Positions 42,204 through 51,856 of a stretch of 64,000 bases of DNA are shown piece by piece. The position numbers and the translations under genes were made by a program. Position 1 is the stretch's first letter, and the number at the start of each line of letters is the position of its first letter. The notes beneath the pieces were generated by a model that was not told the DNA's origin, searched no databases, and worked only from the letters and a program-made list of their open reading frames with translations. The DNA is from Fen-671 sp963794745. Lineage in GTDB: Bacteria > Actinomycetota > Acidimicrobiia > Acidimicrobiales > Palsa-688. Location: NCBI GenBank assembly GCA_963794745.1, contig CAWCEZ010000011.1, positions 777,264 through 841,263 of the forward strand, read 5' to 3'.

Positions 42204-44590
42204 ATGAGGCGGACACAGAAAATATTCTCCCTTGGCGCGCTTACATTCCTGGTCGTACCGCTTGTCTCGCTGCTATCAGCGCAGGCATCGCTGGCCCTAA
42301 CCCCTGATGGTGCCCCAGTAACGACCACTACTGCAGCCACAGCGAGCACGACGACCACCACACTCCCGGTCTCGGGTGAGGCTGCACCTAGCGCTCCCCC
42401 GAGCGGCTATCACACGACGCTCATCGACAGCTTCCCCTCGAGCACGCTTTCCAGCTTCTGGGTGCCGTTCAGCGGGACACCCTCGGGTGACCCCACGGGC
42501 CAATGGAGCCCGTCGCACCTTGTCGTCGGTAACGGGGAGCTCCAGATCCAGGGCTACGGCGACCCGGCTTATGCGGGAAGGTGGACAAGCGGAGGGGCGC
42601 TGCTGCTACCCCGGCTAGGCCAGACCTACGGGGAGTACCAGGTGCGGATGCGGATCGACCCAGGCCAAGGCACTGGATTCGACCTATTACTGTGGCCGAC
42701 GGCGGGTGGGAGCTCTAACGGCTACATCGACTTCGGGTCGGACAACAGTGGTACCGGCGGTGGCTCCCGCCAGGTGCTCTACGCATCCCTCCACGCTGCC
42801 AGCGGCGCTGTCACGACTTCTACCACCCCAGTTGACCTCACCAGTTGGCACACGATCGGCGTCATTGGGCCCCGGCCAGGTCTCCTTCACTCTCGATGGC
42901 CAAGTCTGGAAGACGATAACCAGCTCGTCGGTCCCGTCGGTCGCTATGGCTCCTCAGATGAAACTGCAGGGCGTAGCTTGCGCTACAACGTCGTGCCCCG
43001 CGCCACCTGACGTAAACATGGACCTGAACTGGGTGGCGATCTTTGCCCCGGGAGCGCCCGCGCTTGACGGCGCCCCAACGACGACCACCACACTCCCGGT
43101 CTCGGGTGAGGCTGCACCTAGCGCTCCCCCGAGCGGCTATCACACGACGCTCATCGACAGCTTCCCCTCGAGCACGCTTTCCAGCTTCTGGGTGCCGTTC
43201 AGCGGGACACCCTCGGGTGACCCCACGGGCCAATGGAGCCCGTCGCACCTTGTCGTCGGTAACGGGGAGCTCCAAATCCAGGGCTACGGCGACCCGGCTT
43301 ATGCGGGAAGGTGGACAAGCGGAGGGGCGCTGCTGCTACCCCGGCTAGGCCAGACCTACGGGGAGTACCAGGTGCGGATGCGGATCGACCCAGGCCAAGG
43401 CACTGGATTCGACCTATTACTGTGGCCGACGGCGGGTGGGAGCTCTAACGGCTACATCGACTTCGGGTCGGACAACAGTGGTACCGGCGGTGGCTCCCGC
43501 CAGGTGCTCTACGCATCCCTCCACGCTGCCAGCGGCGCTGTCACGACTTCTACCACCCCAGTTGACCTCACCAGTTGGCACACGATCGGCGTCATATGGG
43601 CCCCCGGCCAGGTCTCCTTCACTCTCGATGGCCAAGTCTGGAAGACGATAACCAGCTCGTCGGTCCCGTCGGTCGCTATGGCTCCTCAGATGAAACTGCA
43701 GGGCGTAGCTTGCGCTACAACGTCGTGCCCCGCGCCACCTGACGTAAACATGGACCTGAACTGGGTGGCGATCTTTGCCCCGGGAGCGCCCGCGCTTGAC
43801 GGCGCCCCAGCGACGACCACCACTCCGGGATCCGGCAGCACGACTGTGCCGGCGAGCACCACTACCCCTCCGGTCTCGGGTGAGGCGATGCCTACGACGT
43901 CACCGTCCGGCTGGCAGGAGGTCTTCTCGGACAACTTCCAAGGGACGAGCCTGGACCCGTCCAAGTGGATGACCTACAACGGCGTCCCCGCTGGAGACTC
44001 TGGAGCCTACTTTTCCAGCACGCATGTCTCAGTTCAAAACGGAGAACTCGTATTGCGCGGTTATCAGGATCCAGACTTGGGTGGCCGGTGGGTTACAGCT
44101 GGCGTTTCGAGCAGTCCCGGGCTGACTCAGACCTATGGGAAGTACCTCGTCAGATTCCGCGTTGACGCCGGGACTGGTATCTCCTACACAGCCTTGTTGT
44201 GGCCTGCAAACAACGTCAATTCTTCAGAGATCGACTTCGCCGAAGACAACGGCGGTGATCGTCAGAATCCTCTACTCGACGCTTCACACAACTTCTAGCT
44301 CCAAGATCGTACAGACGAACATCGTGGATATGACCCAATGGCACACACTCGGCGTCGAGTGGACTCCCGCGGGCGTAACGTACACTTTGGACGGCTACAT
44401 TATGAACACGGTGCCGGCGGCTTCACTGCCGAGCGGCGAGTCGGTCCCCGATGTCCCGATGGTATTGGATCTGCAAACTCAAGCATGGGCATGCGGGGCC
44501 ACAGAGACGTGGGAGACTTGCACTGGGCCGTCAACTCCGCCCGAGGTCGATATGGACATCGCTTGGGTTGTTGCCTACGCGATGAACTAA
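42204..44590 (+). CDS. Secreted protein with three GH16-like domains, frame interrupted
   Basis: The signal peptide (ALTFLVVPLVSLLSAQASLA) begins at ATG 42204; a TTG at 42156 behind GAGGTG is an alternative. Thr-rich linkers (TTTTAATASTTTTT and similar) separate three concanavalin-like domains of about 220 residues. Domains 1 and 2 are near-identical; domain 3 is divergent. Domain 3 keeps the GH16 catalytic pattern as EIDFAED, whereas domains 1 and 2 read YIDFGSD, with both catalytic Glu replaced. Shifts occur in domain 1 (two single-base losses, near 42865 and 42873) and domain 3 (near 44265). With frames joined it is about 795 residues. Probably binds or cleaves the beta-glucan made by this locus. 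Confidence 0.82.
42348..43809 (+). repeat. Near-perfect 730/732-bp tandem direct repeat
   Basis: Copy 1 is 42348-43077 and copy 2 is 43078-43809. The offset between matching bases is 730 before, and 732 after, a short window at 42865-42875, where copy 1 reads ATTGGGCCCCGG and copy 2 ATATGGGCCCCCGG. Outside this I saw only one base difference (CTCCAGATCC versus CTCCAAATCC). The repeat encodes GH16-like domains 1 and 2 and their Thr-rich linker. Confidence 0.92.
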
Positions 44591-44901
44591 ACCTCTGGGA
44601 AGACAGCCGATCAACGACCGACACCGCTCGCGAGGGGTTGGTTACGGCTGTGTTAATCCTGAACCAGGGGCTGCCCATCTCGCCGAGGCCCTACGCCTTG
44701 CCGTCACCAGATGTCATAGTTACAGGTACTCTCCGGGAAAGCCCCTGAACAGGCCGATTGGGCGGTACGCGCATCTCGTACGGCGAGGCCGCCTTGTCGC
44801 ACAGCGGAGTGGCGTCATGGCCTCGGCTCAACGAACCACCCCCATGCTGATGGTAGAAACGACCCGACGAGGGTAAGGTACCTCCGAACGAGACCACCCT
44901 T
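44591..44901. other. 311-bp gap without a recognisable gene
   Basis: No convincing coding frame, strong hairpin or consensus promoter is visible between the GH16-like gene and the acyltransferase. The base composition is mixed. It probably holds the promoter of the acyltransferase gene, near the AAGGTACC-like stretch before 44902. Confidence 0.4.
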
Positions 44902-46245
44902 GTGGGCTTACGAGGTCCTGTAAGCACACTTTCGGCGCTAAGGACATCCCGACCTGTGCATGAATCGGAAATCCTAGCCGGTGACCTGACGGCGAAGCGG
45001 GCTGATGGGCCGACCGGCATCGGATTGCAGGACGCGCTATCGTCCGAGACGTTTCGCCTGCGTTCCTCAGCGAAGCCGCTCTCCATTACTGATCCCCCCA
45101 AGCCGCGCCGCTTTCGCCCGGATGTCGCGGGTTTAAGAGCTCTTGCGGTCCTGCTGGTTGTGATCTACCACGCTGGCGTGTCGGAAGTGTCCGGCGGGTT
45201 CGTCGGCGTCGACGTCTTCTTCGTTATCTCAGGCTTTGTCATAACAGGCGTACTGCTGCGCGAACAAGAACAAACAGGGCACACAAGCTTGGTTGGGTTC
45301 TACGCCCGTAGGGCGCGACGAATTCTTCCGGCCGCGACGGTGGTGATCTTGGCAACGCTGGTGATGTCGTACCAATGGCTCGGCTTCGTCCAAGGTGACC
45401 AAGTGGCCTCCGACGCCAAAGCGGCAGCGTTGTTCTTCGCAAATTTCCATTTCATTGCCCTCGGCACCAGCTATCTGACTGCAAGGCTGCCACCTTCGCC
45501 GCTTCAGCACTATTGGTCGTTGTCCGTTGAGGAGCAGTTCTACTTCCTCTACCCACTGTTGTTCCTGTTGGCGTGCTCATTATGGCGACGCGTTCCTCGA
45601 GCTCGGCGGCTAGGCGCCCTACTTGCCCTGGTCATCGTGGCTTCCTTTGCCCTCTCTGTAGTTCAGACCTCGTCGAATGCAACTGCCGCCTACTTCTCGC
45701 CGTTCACTCGCGCATGGGAGTTGGCACTCGGCGCATTACTGGCCGTGGTCGGCGCGCCTCTGGCAAAAATGCCTTCCTGGGTGGCCGTCGGGCTCGCTTG
45801 GGCGGGCACAGCATCAGTACTGACCGCAGCATTTGTGTATGGAGCATCGACCGCTTATCCGGGCTACGCCGTCGCACTCCCGGTCTTGGGCGCTGGGGCG
45901 GTGATCGCAGGTGGGACGGCGGCACCTCGCCTTGGTGCCGAGCTACTTCTCGGCCGACGGCCGTTCCAGTGGCTCGGGAACATATCATACTCGCTATACC
46001 TGTGGCATTGGCCGGTACTCATAGTCGCAGAAGAACACGCTACGACGCCCCTATCCCTTGCTCACAAGTTGATGCTCGTCCTGATCGCGCTCGCGATTTC
46101 CGTCGTCTCATACGTCCTGATCGAGAACCCGGTCCGTCGATCGAAATGGCTCGCCCGTAGCAACCTAAGGAGCCTAATTATGGGAGCAGCGCTTATCGCG
46201 GTGTCCCTGACGGTGGCGTACGTAGAGATCGCGGCGCACGGTTAG
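44902..46245 (+). CDS. Membrane O-acyltransferase (OafA/YrhL, acyltransferase-3 family)
   Basis: A 447-residue protein with about 10 helices. The catalytic His motif is VVIYHAGVSEVSGGFVGVDVFFVISGFVIT, then FYARRARRILPA, and HYWSLSVEEQFYFLYPLLF, all hallmarks of acyltransferase-3. It transfers an acyl group, often acetyl, to a sugar of an exported polysaccharide. OafA-type proteins often carry a C-terminal SGNH domain; here that domain is encoded by the next gene, 66 bp downstream. The first 65 residues before PKPRRFRPDVAGLRALAV are polar and atypical, so the real start may lie later than the GTG at 44902. Confidence 0.9.
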   Translation: MGLRGPVSTLSALRTSRPVHESEILAGDLTAKRADGPTGIGLQDALSSETFRLRSSAKPLSITDPPKPRRFRPDVAGLRALAVLLVVIYHAGVSEVSGGFVGVDVFFVISGFVITGVLLREQEQTGHTSLVGFYARRARRILPAATVVILATLVMSYQWLGFVQGDQVASDAKAAALFFANFHFIALGTSYLTARLPPSPLQHYWSLSVEEQFYFLYPLLFLLACSLWRRVPRARRLGALLALVIVASFALSVVQTSSNATAAYFSPFTRAWELALGALLAVVGAPLAKMPSWVAVGLAWAGTASVLTAAFVYGASTAYPGYAVALPVLGAGAVIAGGTAAPRLGAELLLGRRPFQWLGNISYSLYLWHWPVLIVAEEHATTPLSLAHKLMLVLIALAISVVSYVLIENPVRRSKWLARSNLRSLIMGAALIAVSLTVAYVEIAAHG

Positions 46246-46311
46246 TGGCGAAACTCCCGCTGTGCCGGGTGCGTCTGCCTGTCCCGAATCTAGCGAAGGG
46301 AGCCTGACATC

Positions 46312-47310
46312 ATGAACCGAGGGTTTGGCGTTCGAAAAGCGGCTGCTGTCGCGGCGGTCGCTACCTGCGTGCTCGCGACATCCGTTGAGGTGGCATCAGG
46401 AGACACCGGGGCTCGCTCGGCGAGGCCCTCGGTAGCCGGCCCAATTGCACGTGAGACGCAGGTCCTGGATGCGGTCAAGGCTGCCCAGACGCTCAAAACG
46501 GTGCCGGCGGACCTCCGGCCGAGCCTCTTGGACACTAAGGACGTGGCCGCGCCTGGATTCGGCGGTGATTTCAGGTGTGGCACCGCTATTCCCAACTCGG
46601 CAAAAGTGCCTTCCTATGCCTTTGGAGGCTGCACCTATGGCGATTTGAACAGTAAAAAGCTCATGGTTGTATACGGAGACTCCCATGCCGGCATGTGGGG
46701 CGAAGCCCTACAGTACGTCGCGTTGCGCGACGGATGGCGTCTCGTGACCTTTGACTTACCTGGTTGCCCCGCGCCTGACCTGAATTTCATTTCATGGACA
46801 ACGAACTCCTCGAACACTCAGTGCGACGTCTTTCATAAGATCGCGCCGACAGCCATAAACACACTCCACCCCCAGCTGGTCGTAGTCACAAGTGAGGCCG
46901 GTGCGCAGCAGGTGAAGCGCAACGTCATGGCGACAACGGCACAGTGGCAGTCAGGGTGGAGCGCCACCATCCGTGAGCTCCAACGGCGCGGCACGAAGGT
47001 CGTAATGATCGGGGACATCCCTCAATGGGACAATGACGATGCACTTTGTTTGGGTGCCCACATGGGCGACGTCCAGACGTGCGCTGCGCTTCCGAGCGTC
47101 GCCCTGGCGTCTAATGTCAAAGCGGAGCACCTCGCAGCTGAGATGAATAAGGTCCCGTATATCTCGCCGGCGCCATGGATATGTGCTCAAGAGTGCGAGC
47201 CGGTGATAAACGGGATGAGAGTGTACCTCGACCAATACCACCTCACGGCTACATATGTGGCTTACCTCAGCGGTTCTGTTCAGGAGGCGCTGGCGGGGGC
47301 CAATGCTTGA
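46312..47310 (+). CDS. Secreted SGNH-type acyl-esterase/transferase domain protein
   Basis: A 332-residue protein with a signal peptide (AAAVAAVATCVLATSVEVASG) and an SGNH hydrolase domain like that fused to OafA/YrhL acyltransferases. MVVYGDSHAGMWGEAL contains the catalytic Ser in block I, VVVTSEAG corresponds to block III, and DQYHLTATYVAYLSG holds the catalytic Asp-His of block V. Cys residues in FRCG, GGCTYG, PGCPAP, TQCDV and others suggest disulfides. It presumably completes acyl transfer from the membrane partner to the polysaccharide outside the cell. Start ATG 46312 with GGGAGCC before it. Confidence 0.85.
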   Translation: MNRGFGVRKAAAVAAVATCVLATSVEVASGDTGARSARPSVAGPIARETQVLDAVKAAQTLKTVPADLRPSLLDTKDVAAPGFGGDFRCGTAIPNSAKVPSYAFGGCTYGDLNSKKLMVVYGDSHAGMWGEALQYVALRDGWRLVTFDLPGCPAPDLNFISWTTNSSNTQCDVFHKIAPTAINTLHPQLVVVTSEAGAQQVKRNVMATTAQWQSGWSATIRELQRRGTKVVMIGDIPQWDNDDALCLGAHMGDVQTCAALPSVALASNVKAEHLAAEMNKVPYISPAPWICAQECEPVINGMRVYLDQYHLTATYVAYLSGSVQEALAGANA

Positions 47311-47523
47311 TCCGCTTCCAGTGGCCGCCGTAGCCCTGTCGACTTCACCACCAACAGCGTCCACAGAAGGGTCCGGGTGGTCCTATTACTGACAGAGGGG
47401 GTTGTTGTGCCATGATGTCGGCGGAAACGGGGCGTCCCAGAGCTCGCGCTAACAATGCCCGATGAGACATCTCAATCTGCCAGGCGCTCCTCAGGCAATT
47501 AGCGACTGCTACGATTCGGTCAG

Positions 47524-49230
47524 ATGAGATACGCGCAAGTCCGCGGCAGTAAATCGGTTCCCAGGAAGGCTCTTCCTTCAAATGGGCGAAAAATCCCGGA
47601 CCGAGTCGTAGCGAGCTGCCTCATCGCGGGACTCGCCATAATCACCGTCGGATGGGCCTTCGGCAATCCTCCAGGTGCCTCTCCTGATGAACCCTCGGCA
47701 CTGATCAAGGCACTAGCGACCGCGCACTTTGAATTGTCAGGAAAGTCAGACACAGCTCCATTGCCCTCCACCCCGTCGAGTGGTATTGCGTGGATAACCA
47801 AGGCGACCCGGAGCTACGCTCTCCCGGCTCGCGAGACTCCACTCAACCTGAGCGTATGCATGGCCTTCCATCCCAATCGGACGGCAAGGTGCTTATTGCA
47901 ACCATCCAGCCGGGTCCGCTCCGGCGTTGTGCAGGCGGCGACGCCCGATGGGGTTTATCCTCCGTTCATTTACCTCCCGCTCGGCCTTGCTGCGCGACTC
48001 GCGACAAGCCTGACCGCAGCCTTCTACGCCGCACGACTTGCATCGGCCGTCCTGAGCCTCCTACTGCTAGCCGCCGCGGCCCGATGCGCTGTCGTCGGGC
48101 GCCGGACTCTGTGGCCTGCTGCTGGTCTCGCGCTAGCAACAACTCCAATGGTGATCTTTCTGGACGCATCGGTGACGACGAACGGCGTGGAGGTAGCAGC
48201 AGCGATCTGCTTCTGGGCAGGACTTTTGCGAGCCCGACAGGCGGACGCTCCCAAGGTCGTCTGGCTGGCTACCGGCGCGGGGGGCGCCATCATGGCGTTG
48301 TCTCGGCAGCTCGACGTTGCTTGGCTCGTAACTGGGGTGATACTTTTCGTCGGCCTTCTCGGTCCGAGACGAGCCTTCGAGAGATTTCGCGGAGGAGGCC
48401 GTTACAGCATCCTCGCGCTGTCTCTTCTTGGATGCGGCGGTATCGCCGGCCTTGCCTGGGATGTTTTCGCGACACCCCGACAGCCAGTGTCCCTAACGAC
48501 CGCGCTGAACAACAGGCCGACACTCGACCACTTGGGTGAGCTCGCACACGAAGCAATCGGGATCTTTGGCTGGCTCGACACGCCGTTGCCAACTTCGGCT
48601 GAGGGAGCCTGGGTTCTGGGAATCTTAACTCTCGCATGTTTGGCGGTCGTTTTCGGAAATGCCCGACAACGCCTCGCTCTCATAGGCACCATACTCGCCA
48701 TAGCCGCAGCGACCATCGGAGTCCAGATGTTCGTAATGGCTCAAATCGGCTTTGGCATGCAAATGCGCTATGTCCTAGCGATGGCAGTGGCGTTGCCACT
48801 CCTTGCAGCCGAAATAATTGCCGAGTGCGACGGTCAGAGGAGCGAGCTCAAGCAATTACGAAGACTTATGCTGTTCTTTGTCATGCTCGTTGTCTCCGTC
48901 GTTCAGTGGGTCGGGTATTACACTAACGCACATCGCTACGGCGTCGGTCTGAATAGTCCACGTTCTCTCCTCACGCAGGCCGAATGGCAGCCGCCTGGGG
49001 GCACTACTCTGTGGTTAGCAGTTACCGCCACGGGGGCCGCCTGCCTGGCGGTGACGGGGATCCTTATGGGCATATCCTCCGGTGACAAGGTAAACCCTCG
49101 CGGGGCTGAGGCGCAGACGGTCGGCACAGGATCGGTTGGTGGCAGCGGGGCACCAGCGCACCGACAAGCAAAACCACTGACGACGCCGAGAACGCGCGCC
49201 GTGACGACCTTACCCACGTGCTCTTCGTAA
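47524..49230 (+). CDS. DUF2142-like polytopic membrane protein
   Basis: A 568-residue membrane protein with about 11 helices. The first loop has GNPPGASPDEPSALIKALATAHFEL, matching the 'PPxxSPDEPxH' motif of DUF2142 proteins, which sit in polysaccharide loci and resemble GT-C transferases or Wzy polymerases. GVYPPFIYLPLGLAARLA and QIGFGMQMRYVLAMAVALPLLAAEI support this. A 70-residue disordered tail follows the last helix. The ATG at 47524 fits the N-terminus. Its role in the locus could be polymerisation or attachment of a sugar outside the membrane. Confidence 0.82.
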   Translation: MRYAQVRGSKSVPRKALPSNGRKIPDRVVASCLIAGLAIITVGWAFGNPPGASPDEPSALIKALATAHFELSGKSDTAPLPSTPSSGIAWITKATRSYALPARETPLNLSVCMAFHPNRTARCLLQPSSRVRSGVVQAATPDGVYPPFIYLPLGLAARLATSLTAAFYAARLASAVLSLLLLAAAARCAVVGRRTLWPAAGLALATTPMVIFLDASVTTNGVEVAAAICFWAGLLRARQADAPKVVWLATGAGGAIMALSRQLDVAWLVTGVILFVGLLGPRRAFERFRGGGRYSILALSLLGCGGIAGLAWDVFATPRQPVSLTTALNNRPTLDHLGELAHEAIGIFGWLDTPLPTSAEGAWVLGILTLACLAVVFGNARQRLALIGTILAIAAATIGVQMFVMAQIGFGMQMRYVLAMAVALPLLAAEIIAECDGQRSELKQLRRLMLFFVMLVVSVVQWVGYYTNAHRYGVGLNSPRSLLTQAEWQPPGGTTLWLAVTATGAACLAVTGILMGISSGDKVNPRGAEAQTVGTGSVGGSGAPAHRQAKPLTTPRTRAVTTLPTCSS

Positions 49231-49243
49231 TAGAAGCCACCAC

Positions 49244-49264
49244 GGGCCGACCTTGGGTTGGCCC
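49244..49264. terminator. Hairpin between convergent genes
   Basis: GGGCCGACC (49244-49252) and GGTTGGCCC (49256-49264) pair over 9 bp with one G-U, 3-nt loop, 13 bp after the DUF2142-like stop. There is no T-tract. Confidence 0.5.
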
Positions 49265-49380
49265 CATAGGACCCCCGTAGCGTCTCTCCATTGCTGACTA
49301 TCCTGGAGAACGGCTAAACGTCCCAAGGTCTTGGTCTTGCCCGTCGACGTCGGAATGCTGGAGCCCAGGATCAGGCCGCG

Positions 49381-50368
49381 TTAACCCGCCGGCCGGCCGG
49401 CGTCGGTCCGCGGCGGCCGGTATAACGCGGGCGCCGCCAGGTCGTGGAGAGCCATCGACCAGCCTTGTCCGTAACGGCGATAGCCACCCGAAAAAGACAG
49501 CGTCCCAACCTTCCGAGCTCGGCCGAGCACGCCGCATGCCCCAGCTGGCCGCTGGAGGTGAAAGGCGATGGCCCGTTCAAGATAAGTCGATTGTGGGCTC
49601 GGCCCAAAGCGTTCGCACGCTGCTCGCCAGGTCGTCAGGCTTCGCTCGCGCGGCCACCCGGCCTGAGCAATCCGTTGCCGCCATCGCCGTGAGGGTAGGC
49701 CTGCCGCATTGCCGGAGTGCACTCGATAGTCGATAAGCGCCTCCGGAACCGCGAGGGGGATGCTCCCGTGAAGCGCGGCGGCGAGTGTCAACCACTCGTC
49801 GTGCCAGCATGTTGCGGGGAAAGGCAATGCAGACAGGACAAAACTGCGCTGAGCCGCCATGGCGGCTCCTGTCACAATGGTCCGCCGACTAAGAACGCGA
49901 ATCGGGTCCTCGACCCATAACCGTTGAAGGGCCGCTCCGAAACCTACGTCCTGCCATAGGAAACGGCCGAGGGGACTACCATCGGGCCCGACGATTCGCG
50001 CATCGCTGAACAATATCAACGCTCCTGGGGCCTCCGACGCCGCGCGGTTCTAGTCGAGCCAGCTTCTGAGGTTGCCAAAGGTCGTCTTGGTCAGCAAAAG
50101 CCAAGAGATCGCCAGTTGCCTGAATTAGGCACCGCGTCAAGTTGGCAGTAAGCCCTAGGCGCTCCTCCGACCTTAGGATGGAAAGGTCCCCCCTGAAGTC
50201 CCCCAACACCGCTCGCGCTACCTCCACCGAAGCGTCATCGCTAGCGTCGTCCCCCAGGATTATCTCGTCTGGTAAGCGACTTTGGGCCAAGATCGATGTG
50301 AGCTGCTCCCCCAGGTACCGCGCTCCATTGTATGAAGTAATCACTACGGAGATGCGGAGCCTATCCAC
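49381..50368 (-). CDS. Family 2 glycosyltransferase, frame interrupted
   Basis: Joined frames give about 329 residues. The GT-A core is plain: ISVVITSYNGARYLGEQLTSILAQSRLPDEIILGDDASDD, then FADQDDLWQPQKL with the DxD motif (as in rhamnosyltransferases of the RfbF/RgpB type), and, in the second frame, ILFSDARIVGPDGSPLG and HDEWLTLAAALHG. The frame changes near 50050, just after KLARLE. The acceptor is probably a growing O-antigen-like oligosaccharide. Another GT gene lies upstream on the same strand. Confidence 0.85.
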
Positions 50369-50518
50369 GAAGCAACCCCAAGCCCATGGCCGTGACGAGT
50401 GTCACGAATTTAGACGTGCCATGGCACCGCCCTTGAAAGGCTATACCGCGCGTGGCATAGGCATCGTTGTTGGCGATCCCACGGCGCGAGATGAGGACGA
50501 CCAACCCATGCGTGAACA

Positions 50519-51653
50519 TCAGCCGGAACGGGCCGGGTGATGGGCCTGAGCCCCGTTGATGGCCGTGAGTATGGCCTTCTCCAATGCCGCCCCCGCCCTG
50601 GAGGTGGTGAGCGTCGCCGCCGTCCGCCGTCCGGCATCAGAAAGGGACAAACGGAGTTCGGTATCGTCCAGTAGCCTCAGAACCGCTCCTGCGATCGCGC
50701 TCGGCTCCCCGGGCGGGACCACTAGCGAGTTCTTGCCGTGGATGGCGAACTCATCCGAACCGCCGTTGGCCGTGGTGACAAGGGTGGCACCGCATGCCAT
50801 GGCCTCGACACTCGGAAGTCCCCAACCCTCGTAATTGCTGGGGACAACGAATACCTGGCAACGATTATAGAACTGCCGCAAAGCCATATCGCTTAGCGTT
50901 CCCATGGACTGAATGTACCTGGGCAGCGACGCCGGAGTGGGACCGAAACATGCAATGTTTAACTTGGGGACGGGCATCGTGAAGCTCCTCGCAAGCTGCC
51001 AACATCACAGGCATTGCCTTCACGGGATCGCTTCGCATCGCGAACCCGACTATCGGAGACCTGTTCTCGGGAAGAATGTCACAACCGAACGCCGCCGGGT
51101 CGATCCCGGGCGGAGTGGAGGCGACAGGCTCTCGGCCTATCTCCCTCAACATCGAGGTCACGGCGGCGGATGGGCTGAACAATGAGACGTCATCACGAGT
51201 GAACGCGGCGGCCATTCGGGCGCGAAACTCAGGCTTGCCCACCATCCAGAACTCGTAGTCGTACACGACCTGCACAAAGCGGCCAGCAGCCTTTCGCGGG
51301 TGCCGAGTAGCCGCCGCGGTTTGCCAAGCCGTCAGGACTGTTGTGTCAGCCCTTGGGAGAAGTGACCCGGTCAAGTAAGGAACGACAACCAGGCGTACTC
51401 CCCCATTCAGGCGGTACCAGGTGATCAAGTCGTTGCCCATCTGACGGTGACGTAGGAGCAGGCGCCCATAACGTAGCGTGCCACGTACTCCGATCGTCGG
51501 GTAGTCCGACATTGGGTGAACTACGGTAACAATATGGCCCCGCCCAGCCAGGAAACCAGCGTTCTCGTACTGCACTCGCAGACCTCCCGATGGTGTTTCG
51601 GTCATGCGTGGGAGGACGATCGATACCCGCACAAGTGCCACCCTATCGGTCAA
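50519..51653 (-). CDS. Family 4 (GT-B) glycosyltransferase, frame interrupted
   Basis: About 378 residues when joined. The N-terminal domain (VSIVLPRMTETPSGGLRVQYENAGFLAGRGHIVTVVHP, then VVYDYEFWMVGKPEFRARM and GIDPAAFG) and the C-terminal domain (FVVPSNYEGWGLPSVEAMACGATLVTTANGGSDEFA with the E-x7-E motif) are both intact. The break lies near 50975, between ARPQVKHCMF and PVPKLNIACFG. It is a retaining GT of the GT4 type. The start is a TTG at 51653 or a GTG at 51641. It diverges from the GT2 at 51857. Confidence 0.87.
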
Positions 51654-51856
51654 CTTGGATGATCAGGCAGTACGGCGCCCCCTACCAGCTCCTACCTTGG
51701 CGTCCCGGGCTTACGCTTTTTTCGGGTTCTGGCGGGGCGAAGCCTTATGCGTGTCACCTCAGTGTCCAAGTCAGGTCCAGCTTGGGTATGGTATTGGGGT
51801 CGGTTTCGTCCCCCGCTACGCCTGTTTCCCGCTTCGAAGGCAGGCACATCAACTAG

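Noticed and set aside
42348..43809. Long direct repeat as a composite mobile element
   Set aside because: No transposase or inverted ends flank it; it encodes duplicated protein domains in frame.
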